Part shown: in pieces, positions 23,684 to 37,808 of the stretch
Layout of the letters: every line of letters starts with the position of its first letter
Numbering within the stretch: position 1 is the first letter of the stretch
From: Ooceraea biroi
Lineage: Eukaryota; Arthropoda; Insecta; Hymenoptera; Formicidae
Direction: 5' to 3'
Assembly (NCBI RefSeq): GCF_003672135.1
Contig: NC_039512.1
Location: forward strand, 4,992,874-5,056,873
Length of the DNA stretch: 64,000 nucleotides
Program-made: the position numbers and the translations under genes
Notes under the pieces: model-generated
Told to the model about the DNA's origin: nothing
Databases searched by the model: none
What the model saw: only the letters and a program-made list of their open reading frames with translations

Positions 23684-26600
23684 ATGAATATTATCAATTT
23701 TCCAGGATATGCAGGTATTTGCGCCTTACAAACACATAGCGCAAAGATATTAAATCCACTTGAATTTTTATTGTTATTTATACACCACTTTATTTATCGA
23801 TTTTAATAACATCGACCTTTATTTGCACGTGCGTATGGCAAAGAATCATTTCGAATTACGGCCATTATGGATTAAAAAGGTGCAGGGAATTTTCTCCGCA
23901 AATTCTTTTGACAAGTCCTGTTGCAGATCAGCTCGATCTGCTTCCAGATTTCGAGTGGGCAGTTCAACTGAATCGTTTCAGTCTGAAACTCTTAGGTCTT
24001 TGGCCAGAGGAAGCCGCCAGTTTACAAGACAGATTGAATTCAAATTTACGACTGTTTGGAGTCTTCATTCTCATCAACGGTGTTTGCACCGTGCCGTCGT
24101 TGCACTTACTATTGAAAATTTGGGGTGATATAAATGCGATGATGGACAACTTTGTATTCACCTTACCTTTATTGACGGTATCCGTGAAATTGTTAATTTT
24201 GTGGTGGAAACGAGAAGGTGAATAAATATTATATAATAATTATGATTAAATATTACAATCGTATATATTATATATTATGTAGTATATATATAATATATTA
24301 TAGATGTGCCCCTCCAGTTTTTCTTCTTTATTCTGTCTCTTTTTTGATAACATGAATACTTGTATTAATCTTCATGAAATGATAGATGCAGTTATACTAG
24401 CAGTTTTATTTTTTAGAATAAAAGTTTTGTATATTTTTAAGCATTATTATATGTACAAATAAAATCGGTGCTTTTTTCTGAAGAAATTGAGCCTTTTTTA
24501 AAAGTGGATTCGCCAGCTGACTGATATATAGAGAAAAGTATCAGAAAATGATGGCGAATACTTAAAAAATGGACACGTTTATTATAGCTTTTGTAATAAA
24601 GGCTCAAGTTCTTCAATAAAAAAACCGAAATAATTTTTACATCTAATAATAAAAATTTGAAACTTATTATCTCTCGAATAACTGATTTTTTTCTTTCGAG
24701 CATTATCTTCATTGATGACAATGATCGCTCATGACTGGATCAAGTCGAAGTCCAAAGATGAGCGAAACGTTATGATACGTTGCGCGCAAAACGCCCGACT
24801 AATTATCACATTCAGCTACATTGTAATCTTTTGCTCGTTAATAATCCTGATCATTTCTACCGCGTTCGGCTATACCGTGACACACGTAACGAATATCACA
24901 GACACGAAGAAGCCGCTACCACTGCAGGGATATTACATTTATAATACGTCCGTGAGCCCGCAGTTTGAGCTGACGTTTTTCGGTCAGTGCATTAGCTTGA
25001 CGATGGTCGCACTTTCTTACACGAGCACCGACAATTTCCTTGGATTGCTCGTCTTTCATATTTGCGGCCAACTAGAGAATCTGACGAGCCGTCTGTACCA
25101 AATGCGCGAATCCAAGGACTTTGCTATGGCGCTGAGAGTCAACGTAACAGATCATACACGTCTTATCAGGTTTCGTATTGACAGTTTGCACTATATGCAT
25201 TCAATTAATGTGTGTATACGTTAATACTCCAATATGTCATTTTACCGTCGTACGTACTATGTTTCGCGATGAAAGAACATTTAGATAAGTTATTCTAAAT
25301 AAGTTATCAATTACCGAAATTTATGCGGATTTCTTGTGTCATCTCACAAATATTTTATTGTTTGCAATATACATTCTTTCTGCCCGAAACATAGATTCAT
25401 ACCTATGTTTGCGCGTAATGCAAATTGCGCTCGCTATTCTAAGATTTATATTTAATATGAATTGCAAAACGAGTATTTACCTTTCATAATGATTGTAATT
25501 AGAAGGGCATGGAAATGGATTAATTGGCAATTAAAAAATTTATTGTGGTGTATTTATTAATGTCTTATGAAATTTTTTTAATTATTTATTTTTAACTTAA
25601 TTTCGCCTTAGATCTGTTGCAATTATCGAAGATGCTTTTACATTAATGCTGCTATTCTTATTTCTGTACTTCGGAAGTATGGTCTGTACTTATGGATTTC
25701 TGGTCGTTACAGTAAGTTAAAGGAGATAATTATTAATGTAATTAATATTTTAATAAATCTAATATATATTATATATACTTACTCATGCATACGCATATAC
25801 TTATATCGATAGAAAACTTAATTTTATTTTCCTTTTTTATTATCTATGTCATACATCCACATTTAGGTAATCATCGAGGAGAAAAATGTATCTATCAAGA
25901 AAACAATCTTTCTGATTATGGTTATTTGTACGGCGTTTACTCATATGTGTGTCTACTGCGCTGTTGGTGAACTATTAATCATAAAAGTAACTTATGTCTT
26001 TCTTGTGTCTTTTTCTCCTCTATTATATATTTGCATGAAGACTCTGCTTAGTGGATCTCTATTACTTATTTTACTTACTTACGAGAAATGTCTCTCTTTC
26101 TGACATAATAATACATTTTAATATATTCTGACTGATGTTTCACGTAAAGTATGAAGAGGTTTACAATGCGGTGTATGAGTTCGAATGGTATACTCTGGAT
26201 ACGAAGAAGGCAAAGAATTTCATTTTTTTATTAGTTCGTATGAACAAGCCGCTTTATATTACAGCTGGGAAAATGTTACCTATGACAATGGCCACGTTCT
26301 GTAGCGTAAGATAATAGTAAACTACTTTAATTTTTCAAACATAAGAATCTTATTTTAAGTGCGGATGTAAACGTGTAGAAATTTTGAAAAAACAATTCCA
26401 AATTCTTTTTTTTAATTTGTCATTGCCATATAATGCAATGCTATGCCATTTCGTTAATGTTGGTTTTTTCTTTAATGTTATGTTTCTTGTTTTCTTCTTC
26501 TTTTCCTTCCCGAAAATGGAATAGGGTTGCTAATAATTAATATAATCAAATTATTATGTACGATATCAATAGTAAATCTTATTGCATTATATTATATTAG

Positions 26601-26748
26601 AATACAAATTAGTTACATTAAGTAACTCTCTTGCATAGTATGTATCATATAATGTTTTATTATCACTTTTGTACTTACATTTATATATTTTTAGATATTA
26701 AAATCATCGGGTGGATATATATCAGTCTTACTCGCAAATCAAAATTAA
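23684..26748 (+). CDS. OR-6, odorant receptor, intact (399 aa), duplicate of OR-4
   Basis: Exons: 23684-23714 (MNIINFPGYA), 23948-24217, 24701-25169, 25612-25711, 25867-25986, 26150-26305, 26695-26748 (TAA). Every exon length and phase equals OR-4. Exon 2 is almost identical to OR-4 (DFEWAVQLNRFSLKLLGLWP). Exon 3 shows scattered replacements (for example VTHVTNITDTKKPLPL against VRHVTNITDTKKLLPL, and SYTSTDNFLG against SYTGTDNFLG). Exon 6 and most of intron 5 are identical to OR-4. The exon 3 acceptor is tttcgag where OR-4 has tttcaag. The tail is ILKSSGGYISVLLANQN. No disabling change is seen, so the two copies are both probably functional, with divergence concentrated in exons 3-5. Confidence 0.92.
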
Positions 26749-27077
26749 GAAAAATCTGATATCTACAGCAACACAAATTTAATAATAATAGAATAAAATG
26801 TGTATATTCTTTTTAATAATAAGGTGTGATAAATATTCAGAGAAAAAGATGTTAATCAACATATGTGGCAAACGATAAGAAATTGTAATGAATCGATGTG
26901 TATGTGTTTTACCCTCTGTTCTAAGACAATTAATCTGCAATATCTTTTTCCCACTAAGTCTTTTTGTCACTGTTATTGCAGTTAGACTTTTACCAATATT
27001 TTAATACAAATTGATTGAATTTCTGAGACCCAAACAAATCTTGTTCTTAGGAATATATAATATATATAATATTGCAG

Positions 27078-27114
27078 TTATTAAAAACTATATATCAGTG
27101 GCACATCCTAATTA
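27078..27114 (+). pseudogene. Relic OR exon 7
   Basis: After an acceptor-like attgcag comes TTATTAAAAACT, then ATATATCAGT, GGCACATC and AATTAA: exon 7 of the OR-9/OR-10 type with two small internal deletions. The following ~150 bp (aaaccaatgtactcc; aattgcaat...aggcagag) also resembles the 3' flanks of OR-10P and OR-12. The upstream exons of this copy are gone. Confidence 0.6.
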
Positions 27115-27174
27115 AAGTAGAAATCAACTAGAAAACCAATGTACTCCTCATCCTATTATTAAATATTCCTATTA

Positions 27175-27205
<31 letters not shown>

Positions 27206-28434
27206 ACAAAATATATCATAGAATTGCAATAAGGGGAAAGCGCGATAGGCAGAGTGCTCTAGGCATCGCAGTGGCCGTATTACTTCGCAATAAACAGAAA
27301 CATGCAATGACAGAAAGAACAGCGCGCCATTGACGTTTTTTAATATTTTTAAACAAGCCGCCTAAAGCACTACCAAAGTTGACACGTCTGGTGTCAAATA
27401 CTCTGTCTATACTAATATAATTAAGAAAACTTCTGTGTTTTATATATCTGTCTTTTATATATTTGTTATATGTTATACTTAACGTTGTGGCTATTACAGC
27501 GATGTTTGATAGTAATACCGTACATGACACCAAATTTATAAAATACATGACTGATGAGAATGATAGTCACTTGGTTAAACTATGGAATGATATGGATGTT
27601 ACCACGTCGGATGACAAATACACACTGGTGATCGTGGTACTTGTTGCATGTTTCTCGTTAACGGTTCGTCTATATTCAGACATACGATTGTACAAGCATG
27701 CGATTGTACTTGAGCATAATAAAGAGAAAAGTTTTTAGAAGTTACCATCACGAGCGAAAAAAAGAAAAGTTTTATTCACCTCGCTTACTCCGCAATTTTA
27801 GCGAAGGAGTAAATCGATAATGCGGCGCAACAGGGCCGATCTCAGAAGTTATCATCTAGAAAAAAAGTTGCGGAAGTATATCAGTTTAATCTTCTCTTCA
27901 AAATATCATCCCACATAAATGCGTAACGGCCAAGTGAGAGATGGTAGAGTGACTAAAACGTTATTAAATATGTTAATTCTTAAATGTGTTTTTAATTCTG
28001 TGGCTTTAATTCTCATTAATATATTTTATTTTGTATTAACTTATGTTTCTTTGTGTCATTAAGCATTGAATGTTGCGTTCCGCCGTGAGAATAAATGGAT
28101 TATTCGAATCCTCGATTTTGCTGCCACAAACATTTCCAAATTTGTCATTTTTCTGTAAAATACATACGACCCTGCATTAACGACATTGATACTTTGTACT
28201 TCTATTCGTGAACAAGTTTTCCTATAGCGGCAAGGAAAACTGAAGTACCGGATCGCAAGTGTCGGATACTGCCTCATTGTTTGCATTATTAAAGTATAAA
28301 TTACCATAAAACAGCATCAAGTTTACCAAGTTTAACAATGCAAACAGGTACTATAAAAGAGAGGAAAGGATATAGACGATATATAAAAGGATATTAGACC
28401 AGAAAAAGGCCAATTTCTTACCGCAATCGGTGAC
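27115..28434. other. OR-7 upstream region; unclassified ORF
   Basis: A (TA)n tract lies at 27182-27204. A 276-nt open frame at 27463-27738 (+), with acceptor-like ctattacag upstream of MFDSNTVHDTKFIKY and one hydrophobic stretch (LVIVVLVACFSL), is not recognised; I do not call it a gene. At about 27812-27850, gataatgcggcgcaacaggg followed by ccgatctcag resembles the distal block upstream of OR-8 to OR-12. A TATA-like actataaaag lies at 28351-28360, about 80 bp before the OR-7 ATG. Confidence 0.45.
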
Positions 28435-31400
28435 ATGGACATCTCGAAGCATTCGAATTACTTAGGTGATTGATTTTTCCGAGCATCTACAACATAAGAA
28501 ACAAATTTATTTTTTTTTTCGCTAATAGCGAACTGTCAATTACACACAAAAATAAAAGGAATTTTCATAATAGTTACATACTTCTTTTATATGTATATAC
28601 TTTTAAATATAATATAACTAAATTGTCGATATAACAAAGTAATTACTTCAAATTGTATTATATTTTTTTACTAAAGCCATTATTTTGAAATTAATGAATT
28701 CAATTAAAATAATTGTCTTGCGTTAACTTAGCTTATAATATAAATTTCTGTAATATCTAAATGTTTAATGTATAAAGTATAAGCTTTGTTATATTTGATT
28801 CTCATGAAAGATTTTTATACATAAAATTTAATAAAATACGTTTAATACATGTTTTACTCACTCCTTGCGTACGCGCGCGCGTGTGTGTGTATTTATATAG
28901 TTTGATATATTGAGTTGTAACAAGAGTTCGTAATGTTGTTTAATTTGTTTTAATGAAAAAAAGATGACAAAGTTTTTCTCTCTCTCTCTGAAAAGATGGA
29001 ATCATGAAACTACCATAAAGATAGTAAATATTAGTAGAACAAGACAGCACATATAGTAGTTGAATAAATTTTTTTGTACATATATGTATACATGTGTGTG
29101 TGTATCTCAGAGCATGTATAATTCTAAAGGACGGCGCTAATCGAACTTGTGTTATAACCCAATAGTAGTGTATATATGTATAGTTATAGAGTATAGATAT
29201 AATATGCATAATTTTAAGATTTTAGTTTCTGATCCTATGAAAAAGATATTTCATGTATGCATATCGTTCTATACATCCAAAAATACTATATCATATTATC
29301 ATCATATCATATCATATAAGTAAAAAATATATAAATTCATCTGTTATTTACATTTAAATAAGGTAAATTATTACATTTATAAAAAAATTAAGTCTAACTT
29401 GTATTAATGAAAGAACAGATTATGAATGGGCAGTCGTGTTGAATCGAATTTGCCTCCAAGTGTTCGGCATTTGGCCAGATAATAATGACATTAAACAAAG
29501 GAGTTTAATGTTGGATATACGAGTAATTTTTATACTAATAATAATAATCTGCAGCAGCGTTATTCCCACAATACATTCGCTTATCAGAATTTGGGGTGAT
29601 TTCATGTCTACGATTGATAATTTGCAATATACACTGCCACTTGTCATGTCAATATTAAAGCTTTTTATTATGTGGCAAAAAAAAGAAGGTAAAAATATGC
29701 ATACATTTTATATTTTTACAATTACATAATTTTAAATAAGAAAACTTATTATTATTAAATTACAGTATATAGATGTTCTCTTGACAAATGTTAACGGCTA
29801 CATAATTTCTTATTTGCTGGCGTATAACATGAGAAATATCTCTTTTATCATATAACATTATCCTATTTACGTTTCACAGAAATCGCACCAGTTTTGAAAA
29901 TGGTTAAAGAAGACTGGCTAAAATTTAAGACGGAAGATGAAAGAAATATCATGATAAGACGCGCGCGAATTGCGCGTATAATCACGATTTGCGGATACGT
30001 CGTAATGTTTGGCTCGTTTATCTTCGCTGTAGTTTTACCGTTTTTTGGTATTTCGTTGAGGCATATGACAAATATAACCGACCCGGGCAAACTGATGCCG
30101 CTTCAATCGTATTACATCTATGACATTAATAATAGCCCGATTTATGAGATAACATACTTCATACAAGGTATCAGTTTAATGTTAGCCGCTACTGTATATA
30201 GCAGTACGGACAATTTTTTGGGACTACTTGTTCTCCATGTGTGCGGTCAATTAGAGAACCTCAGAAAGCGATTCCTGCTTCTTGACCAGGATGACTTTAA
30301 GAACAGCCTGTCATACAATGTACACGACCATAGACGTCTTATCAAGTTTCGTATATGTATATATTATTAAAAATATAAACAAACTTGTGTATTAATTTAA
30401 ATTTAATTTAAACATTAAATAAGTTTTGTCACAATTTTATAGTAACGTTGCAAAACACTTTATTTATCTACTATTCATATAAAGTTAGATTTAAAAAACT
30501 TAATTTCAAATTATAATATGATTTGAAATAATTCTTTTGCAGATCCATAAAAATTATTGACGATACATTTACTATAATGCTACTTGGATTAATGATTTAC
30601 TTTGGCCTTCTCTTTGCTCTGTATGGATTTTTATTCGTAACTGTACGTGTATTCTTAATCATTTTAATTTGCGTGATTTCTCCTTGTCCGCAGATAAAAT
30701 ATTACAAGCCATAGAAATCTCACATTGAGAATATTACGTGTTTGTTCTATTACCTATTTCATCTCAATTTACAGGAAATCTGAATATTATTTTGGAACGT
30801 ATAAAAAAAGATTAATTGAAATCAAATTTCAAAGCTTCAAAAAGTTTTTCATAAAGTCACCTAGACTTTAACTAAATAATATTATTAGTACCTATTATTT
30901 AGCATCAGTAGGTGTATATATTTGTTTATTCATTCGCTCTAATATATATTGAATTATTTAGATAATAGTGCAGAGATATGGTCTTTCCTTCCCTCGACTT
31001 GCTTTCATCGTCTTAGCCTTCACCAGTACATTCGCACATACCTGCCTTTATTGCATCATAGGTGAAATTCTGGTTATTCAAGTAAGCATGACATTACTTT
31101 TTCTGATCATCAATCATTCATATATATATATGTAATGAGCAAAATACAAATTAACCGATAGTCACAAAATTGAAAATGTTCACGATAGTTTTAGATATTT
31201 CTTACTTAACACATGCAATGTTTAATCTTAAATTTCTATTTTCAATAATAATTGCTTCAGTTCACACTACAATCGCATTGCCTGGAATAAGTATAATACT
31301 ACTTCAATTTCTTGCCAAAAAGTATTGCATGACGAAAATATACCTATAATGTATATGATTTAAATATACTTTCATAAGTATTTTATATGGCAACTAATTT

Positions 31401-32008
31401 AAATAATAAAAGCAATTTATTACTTATCTAACATAAATTTACATAATATACATTTTAATACGATACATTTTATGCTGTTGTTCATCAAGTGCAATGAGTT
31501 TTATAAAGCTGCATGCGAATATAAATGGTACGAATTGCAGCCGAAACAAGTACAAAGTTTATTGATAATAATGGTCCACGCTAATAGACCACTATACCTT
31601 ACTGCAGGAAAACTTTTTCCTATGACAATGTCGACGTTTTGTAACGTAAGATTTGCTATTTTAAAGCAGTTACTAAAAGTAATACAGAATATTTGACAAG
31701 TGCATTTTTTCCTTTCGCGTTCTATTCTGTTTTATATATTAATTAATATAAGAATTCAAAACCAATATACAATTTATAATTGCAACGATGAAAGGCCAGA
31801 CTTAGAGTACATGAAATTATTGATTCTAAAACTATTTATTACATAAATTTGATTATGTAACAAAAGAAAACAAGATGTGTATAGTTATACTATTAATTAT
31901 AATAATATAATCATATCTCTCTCCCGTTTTTCATAAATACATTAAATATTTTAGATGTTAAAGACGTCAGGAGGTTACATATCATTCTTGTTGGCGCATC
32001 GTGAATAA
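28435..32008 (+). CDS. OR-7, odorant receptor, intact (398 aa)
   Basis: Exons: 28435-28465 (MDISKHSNYL), 29419-29688, 29880-30345, 30543-30642, 30962-31081, 31490-31645, 31955-32008 (TAA). Exon 2 starts DYEWAVVLNRICLQVFGIWP and ends MWQKKEG. Exon 3 has VKEDWLKFKTEDERNIMIRR and VYSSTDNFLGLLVLHVCGQ; it is one codon shorter than usual (near LLDQDDFKNSL). The exon 3 end is unusual, ATCAA|gtttcg giving Lys instead of the common Arg. Exon 5 has TCLYCIIGEILVIQ, exon 6 CNEFYKAACEYKWYELQ, and the tail is MLKTSGGYISFLLAHRE. All frames are open. Its intron 4 and exon 5 are the nearest intact match to the relics scattered after OR-9, OR-10P, OR-12 and OR-13. Confidence 0.9.
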
Positions 32009-33115
32009 AAACAAAAAATTACAAAAATAGTAATACTTAATATTATTTACAATATTAGAATATTTTCGCTTAGAAAATCTATTATTATTTTTAATCACTG
32101 ATAATAATAGATATAAAAATAGCTATTTAGATAGAAACTAATACTTTTTGTAATACACTTTTAAATCACATGTAAATCACATTTATCGCAAATTTGATAA
32201 CACTAATTTGATTCACATTATAAACACAATAAATAAATAAACTCATATTTTTACTTTACATTTTTCTATCTTTCTTATCATTTTTACGCTATTCGTTTAA
32301 TGAGAAAAAAAATAATTTTTGCAAATTATTCTTTCAGCTCATTAATACGAAACTGAGCACCGATAAACAAAGTCGTCAATAATATAAGACATTAGAAATC
32401 GACATAAAACTTCATATATTTAATATACTTAATGTATTGAATATTTTTAAATATTAAAGTGTTATTACGAATACATCTTTTAATAATTATTATAAATTGT
32501 TAACCATATACTATACTTCTATATGTTAATATAAAAATTTGAAAGGTTTAATTCTGTCATACGCAAAAGTGAACTTACTGAACTATATTGTCACAAGTGT
32601 GTCATTAGTAATCCTTAGGATTTTCATCTTCATGCAATAGTGTCGCCCCTCAAAGTCGCGCCCTAACTCGAAAATAGCTAGTATGAACCGTTAATTGATA
32701 CATCATATGTGTATAGCTTAGAGTACGTTAACTTCACATGTGTAACATTACAAACTGCAAACTGTTTTGCTGCACTTGTGCAGCTCTAGTGAAACACGAA
32801 GGGGAAACGAACACAGATGTGGAAATTCCAAAGTTCTTTTCCAGTTTAAAAAATTTCCATGCTTTTCTGTAACTACTAGTTTCAATAAAGTAGCGGATCA
32901 ATAACAGCGACATAACAGGATCGGTTTTAAGAAAAGTTCAAATTTATATCTATTGAACGTTAAGTAATTTAATTTAATTTCTTCTTTTTTTATTCGATTA
33001 TATCTTCTAGCAAATAAGTTGTTTTATTATAATAACACAATTAAAACAGAACATTTCAATTTAGTGATACAAGATAAATCCAATTGTGTAATATTAAAAG
33101 ATTCTTGGATGTGTG
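32009..33115. other. OR-7 to OR-8 spacer
   Basis: No gene. From about 32230 the sequence recurs upstream of other members (36840, 46940 and 63640 onward: catttttacgct, ctcattaatacgaaactgag), so it is part of the duplicated OR unit. Confidence 0.5.
32881..32930 (+). promoter_or_regulatory. Distal conserved block upstream of OR-8
   Basis: Contains aaagtagcggatcaataaca and acaggatcggtttt, about 450-500 bp before the ATG. The same block occurs at 37471-37516 (OR-9), 42718-42768 (OR-10P), 47557-47608 (OR-11), 51432-51480 (OR-12) and 56581-56630 (truncated unit). Either it is a cis-regulatory element or it is simply shared by recent descent. Confidence 0.4.
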
Positions 33116-33135
33116 GTGCGGCCCTACATATAAAA
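33116..33135 (+). promoter_or_regulatory. OR-8 proximal promoter candidate
   Basis: GTGCGGCCCT (33116-33125) followed by acatataaaag, a TATA-like box, 260 bp upstream of the start codon. A second A/T-rich box attaaaag lies about 25 bp before it. Confidence 0.45.
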
Positions 33136-33375
33136 GCTTCACAAAAGGTTTTTTGCGACATTTCATCATTTTCAAGCAACTAGTTTTTTAATTGTACAGT
33201 AAACGGCTATAAACATCACCCTTCTGAAATGTTCTTGACTAGCTGTTGCATTATTAATACGACGTGTACGCCCCTAAATAGCGACATTATGCTTCAATTT
33301 ATGATCTCTTGTGATGTGATGACCTAGCATCCTGATGTAAGGAAAAGGGAACTCAGTCCTCTCACAGACGCCAGT

Positions 33376-36162
33376 ATGGATGTTACGAAATATTCAGCAT
33401 ACAAAGGTGCTCATTTTTTTTTAATTAAGACATGTTTAAGTTTGCGGTTTCCCATGTTCTTTATACTCAATTTAATTTTCTTTGTGATTCTAAATTATTT
33501 CTATTTAATAACTTCATAAAATTCAGTGACTGTTAACAACATTCACAATATTTTCATTATTTTAACGGAAAGAACGGAAATTCAAGACATATTAAAGAGT
33601 TTCACGTTGTGGATAAAATAACTTGATTTAAAAAAATTCTTTTTCATACATAAGAGTATTTATATAAAAGCAGACTACGAATGGGCCATTGAATTAAATC
33701 GGCTCAGTTTAACATTATTCGGCGTTTGGCCACAAAACAATGAAGATAAGCAGAAAACATTAATGTCGGACATACGTGTGATCATTATATTAAACATAAT
33801 GACCTGGACTTGCCTTATTCCAACTTTACATTCATTGCTCAAGATTTACGACGACATAATGTCGACAATCGATAATTTGCAATACACTTTGCCTCTTCTG
33901 ATGGCGCTACTAAAATTGTCCATTCTTTGGCAAAAAAAATATGGTAATGTTAAATACAACTAAAAATGATATATCATGATTATGACATTAAAAGATTAAA
34001 TAACTAAAGAAAAATTTTTTTTCTTTTGCTGTTCTATTTCCAAGAATAAACGCGAAATTTAGTAATGCCTGTATAATTTACGATCTACTCATTTCAGACA
34101 TTCTACCTCTATTGAATATAATTAAAGACGATTGGCTAAAACTAAAGACATCGAAAGAGAGGAACGCTATGATAAAGCAAGCTCGAATCGCACGTATGCT
34201 CACGATATATGGTTACTTCATGATGCTCATGTCTGTCACCTTAGCTTTTCTTCTCCCCCTTTTTGGAATTTCAATGAGATATAGGACAAACAGAACGGAC
34301 CCGAACAACAAATATTTGCCGTTACAAACGTACTACGTCTATGATAAAGACAAGAGTCCGTTTTTCGAAATTACTTACGTTCTCCAGTGTATTTCCTTAT
34401 CGCTGGCCGGTGGTATATACACCAGCACGGACAGTTTCTTGGGCGTGTTGGTTTTTCACGTGTGTGGTCAGCTGCAAAATCTCAAGGAGCGTGTGATCAA
34501 TCTCGATAAGTTTTATGATTTCAGACTTGCTCTATCATACAACGTTCGGGATCACATGCGTCTTATCAGGTTATGCATATCTCATATCATCAAATCAACA
34601 TCAAATGACACTTTTAATTCTTTTTATCTTACATAAAGTAAAGGATTGCAAAATTTCTAAAATGTTTTTTCATACAGTTTTTTTCTTTTTTATTTATTTC
34701 GTTTCAATTTTTAGAACTTGTAGCAACAATTTACGGTGGCCTAAATGAACATATCTTTAACTGTTGTTATCACGTAGAAAAATTATTAAAAGAGGCTTCT
34801 TTTTTATTGTTGCCTAGATTATACAATTAAACATTAACATATGGTGAAACGAAGAATTATACAATTCTTTTGCGCATTCATAAAAGTAACAAATAAAATC
34901 GAATAAGTAATATTATTTGCTATTGATAATTTCGTGATAATTGTTTTGCAGATGTATTAATATCATTGATAATGTGTTTACTATAATGCTGCTAGGAGCA
35001 CTCCTTTATTTTGGCATATTATTTGCTTTTTATGGTTTTATATTTGGTACTGTAAGTATTCATCAAGAATTTAACTCTGTGTAGTTGTTCACATGCAAAC
35101 GCAGCAATTTCCTTTATATTTATCGGAATATTTTCTACGGATTATTTAATAAATGTGCCTATACTTGTATTTGCTCATTCGTTCAGATGTTTAGCCAAGG
35201 TCGCGAGTTTTCTGTTACACGTTTAACTTTTATCGTGATAATATCTCTCAATACATTTACACATATGTGCCTCTACTGTATTGTAGGTGAAATTTTACTT
35301 GCACAAGTAAGTATGCATCTTCCATAATTGAATTATCTCACCATAAATACAAATGTGAATTAAAATAATAATCAAAATGTGTATCACACTCGATAAAGTT
35401 TATTGATTTACACGTAATTCATTTCGTAATGCGCTATCACTTTGTCAAGTGCGAAGCAGTTTATGAGGCCGCATATGAGTACAACTGGTACACGTTGGAA
35501 TCGAAGAAAGCGAGAAACCTATTAATGATAATGATTCGTGCCAACAAGCCATTGTACCTTACTGCCGGAAAATTGTTTCCAATGACTATGGCAATGTTTT
35601 GTAACGTAAGATTATGACGTAACATAGCAACTGTTAAACAACTGTTGATGAAACCCTCCCATAGACAAATCCGTAAAAAAACTGAAAAAATTATAAAGGT
35701 TTATCTATCTAATTTTGAAATTCATGGAAAGTATTGTATAATAAATAGAAATAAATATTTGTTAGTATTAATATTTTAAGTAACTTTCCGTAATAAGCTG
35801 TATCATTATAATAATAGTACATTAATATTAAATTAATATTTTTGGAATTTAATCATATCAGTCACATTGATTTGATTTAGAAACAGACTAAAATGATTAT
35901 AATAAAAATCATTTAATGTATTTAAAATAATGATTTATGATATATAATTTTAGTACGTATGTTTTTATTATAATTGTCAAATATAAAAGTGACATTATTA
36001 TTTGATTATGTATTTTCATAATTAATCATGCGATGAAAAGTGTGATACAATAGTGTCATTTGTTCTATAACTTGTTCAACGTTTTTTGAAGGATTATATT
36101 TGTTTCAGTTGTTGAAAACATCAGGTGGTTATATATCGGTTTTACTGGCGCATCGGGAATAA
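33376..36162 (+). CDS. OR-8, odorant receptor, intact (400 aa)
   Basis: Exons: 33376-33406 (MDVTKYSAYK), 33674-33943, 34098-34569, 34952-35051, 35187-35306, 35450-35605, 36109-36162 (TAA). Exon 2 starts DYEWAIELNRLSLTLFGVWP and ends WQKKYG. Exon 3 is one codon longer (DPNNKYLPLQTYY) and carries IKDDWLKLKTSKERNAMIKQ and IYTSTDSFLGVLVFHVCGQ. Exon 4 is CINIIDNVFTIMLLG, with a normal GT donor, unlike the otherwise similar OR-9 to OR-13. Exon 6 begins CEAVYEAAYEYNWYTLE; the tail is LLKTSGGYISVLLAHRE. All frames are open. Its promoter and start exon group it with OR-9 to OR-12, its exons 5-7 more with OR-7. Confidence 0.93.
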
Positions 36163-37470
36163 AAACCTAAAATCTATAAATCGATATCCATCTATATCTA
36201 ATTTTGAAACAGATGTGACAATTTATACATTTGTATAATTATTTTTTGCATATATATGTATTATAAATATTATCTTCACTTGAGGGAATCTGTGCACATT
36301 ATACACTCATTATATGTAATAATTTTCTTGTAACATCTTCTAATACATAACATTGATATTCTTCTTCTTTACGTAGGAGTCATATATTTATCATTAAGTC
36401 ACTTATATCGTAAATATTATCACTAATAAGCCAAATGACTTAATTAGGATAAAAATTTATATATCTTTTGTTTATTTTTTCTAATAGCGAATTATTATTC
36501 GCACACAAAACCAAAAATTTTTTATATTATTTTATATTATTTATACACTTCTTGTATGTATAATTTTAACTGAAATGTAATTCATCATTAAAATAATAAT
36601 CAGTTTAAAGTTTCAAAATGTGTACTTGTACAGTTATTTTGAAATTAATGTTTATTTAAAATTATTAGATTACGTTACTAGATTAGAAACTTAGCTTGTA
36701 ATAGAAATGTCTTTGAATCTCTATGCTTGATGTCTGACATGTAAACCTTGTCATAGTTTATTTGATGTTTATAAAATATTTTCATATAAAAAATTAATTT
36801 GATTTCTTAATATATTTCTTTTCCTGCGCGCGCGCTATCTCTTTTCCATATCTCTTACCATTTTTACGCTACTAGTGTAACAAAAAATGATATTTTTTAA
36901 ATTTAAATAGTTTAAAACTCGTTAATACCAAGTTGAGTACTAATAAATAAAATCGTCAATCAAATAAGACAAAACGGTATAAAACGTTGTATATGTAATG
37001 CACTTAATGCATTGACTACTGACACATTAAACATTATACATATTATACATCTCAGTATCTCAAATATTACAAACTTTTACCCGTTTACTATATATATGTG
37101 CTAACAGAAGAAACGAAAAGGTTTCATTCTGCCATAGCCAAGAGTAATACTTATTGCGATGTACTATCACAAATGTGTCATTAGGAATACTTGGGGAATT
37201 CATCTTTGTGCAATAATGTCGTCAAAATATTATCGCACACTATCTTGTGAAGACTAAATACGAGTTGACAATTGCTACGTCATGTATGTGTAGCGTAGCA
37301 TACGTTTACGCGACTGCATATGTATAACTCTACGAACGTTAAATTTATTTGCCGTAGTTGCACATCACTGATGAAACACGAAAGGGAAACAAAAAAGGGC
37401 ATGAAATTTTTAAAATTCTTTTTCTACTTTGAAGAACTTCCTTTATGTACAAGTGACATGAGACTGGTAG
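36163..37470. other. OR-8 to OR-9 spacer
   Basis: No gene. Shares blocks with the spacer at 28500-28850 (ttttttcgctaatagcgaa; catatataattttaactg-like text) and with 32230-32640, consistent with repeated tandem duplication. Confidence 0.45.
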
Positions 37471-37808
37471 TTTCAGTAAAGTAGCGGATCAATAACAGCA
37501 ACAGGATCGGGTTTAGAAAAGTTCAATTTTATATATTCTATTGACCAAATAAGAAACTTAATTAAATTCTTAATTAAAATCTCTTTAAGATTGGTTGAAC
37601 GTAAAAAACTAACACGAAAGGTTTACCGATTAGATTTATTGAAATCATAAATTTTTTAATAATTGTATCTTTCTTTAATTATATTTTCTAGCAATTAAAC
37701 AGTCTTCTTATATTAACATTTAAGATGTACGGTATATTTTAGTTTAGTCTTCCAAGATAAATCCAATTGTGTAAGATTAAAAGCGTTTCAGAAATGCAAT
37801 GCGGCCCT
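37471..37808 (+). promoter_or_regulatory. OR-9 upstream conserved blocks
   Basis: Distal block at 37471-37516 (agtagcggatcaataacagc, acaggatcggg) and proximal ATGCGGCCCT at 37799-37808, 238 bp before the ATG; a TATA-like gattaaaag lies at about 37776. Confidence 0.4.

Larger units (their letters stand above)
22395..27047 (+). repeat. Segmental duplication, copy 2 (holds OR-6)
   Basis: Partner of 10150-14735. Its 5' part (22395-23683) is the OR-6 upstream region with no gene; agcaggatcggatgac recurs near 23073. Similarity ends near 27047, after cttttaccaatatt. Confidence 0.85.

Noticed and set aside
27463..27738. 92-codon open frame (MLYVILNVVAITAMFD...) with a hydrophobic stretch, possibly an exon
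   Set aside because: No family recognised, no partner exons with matching phase found nearby, and it lies in duplicated OR spacer. Left as an unclassified ORF.
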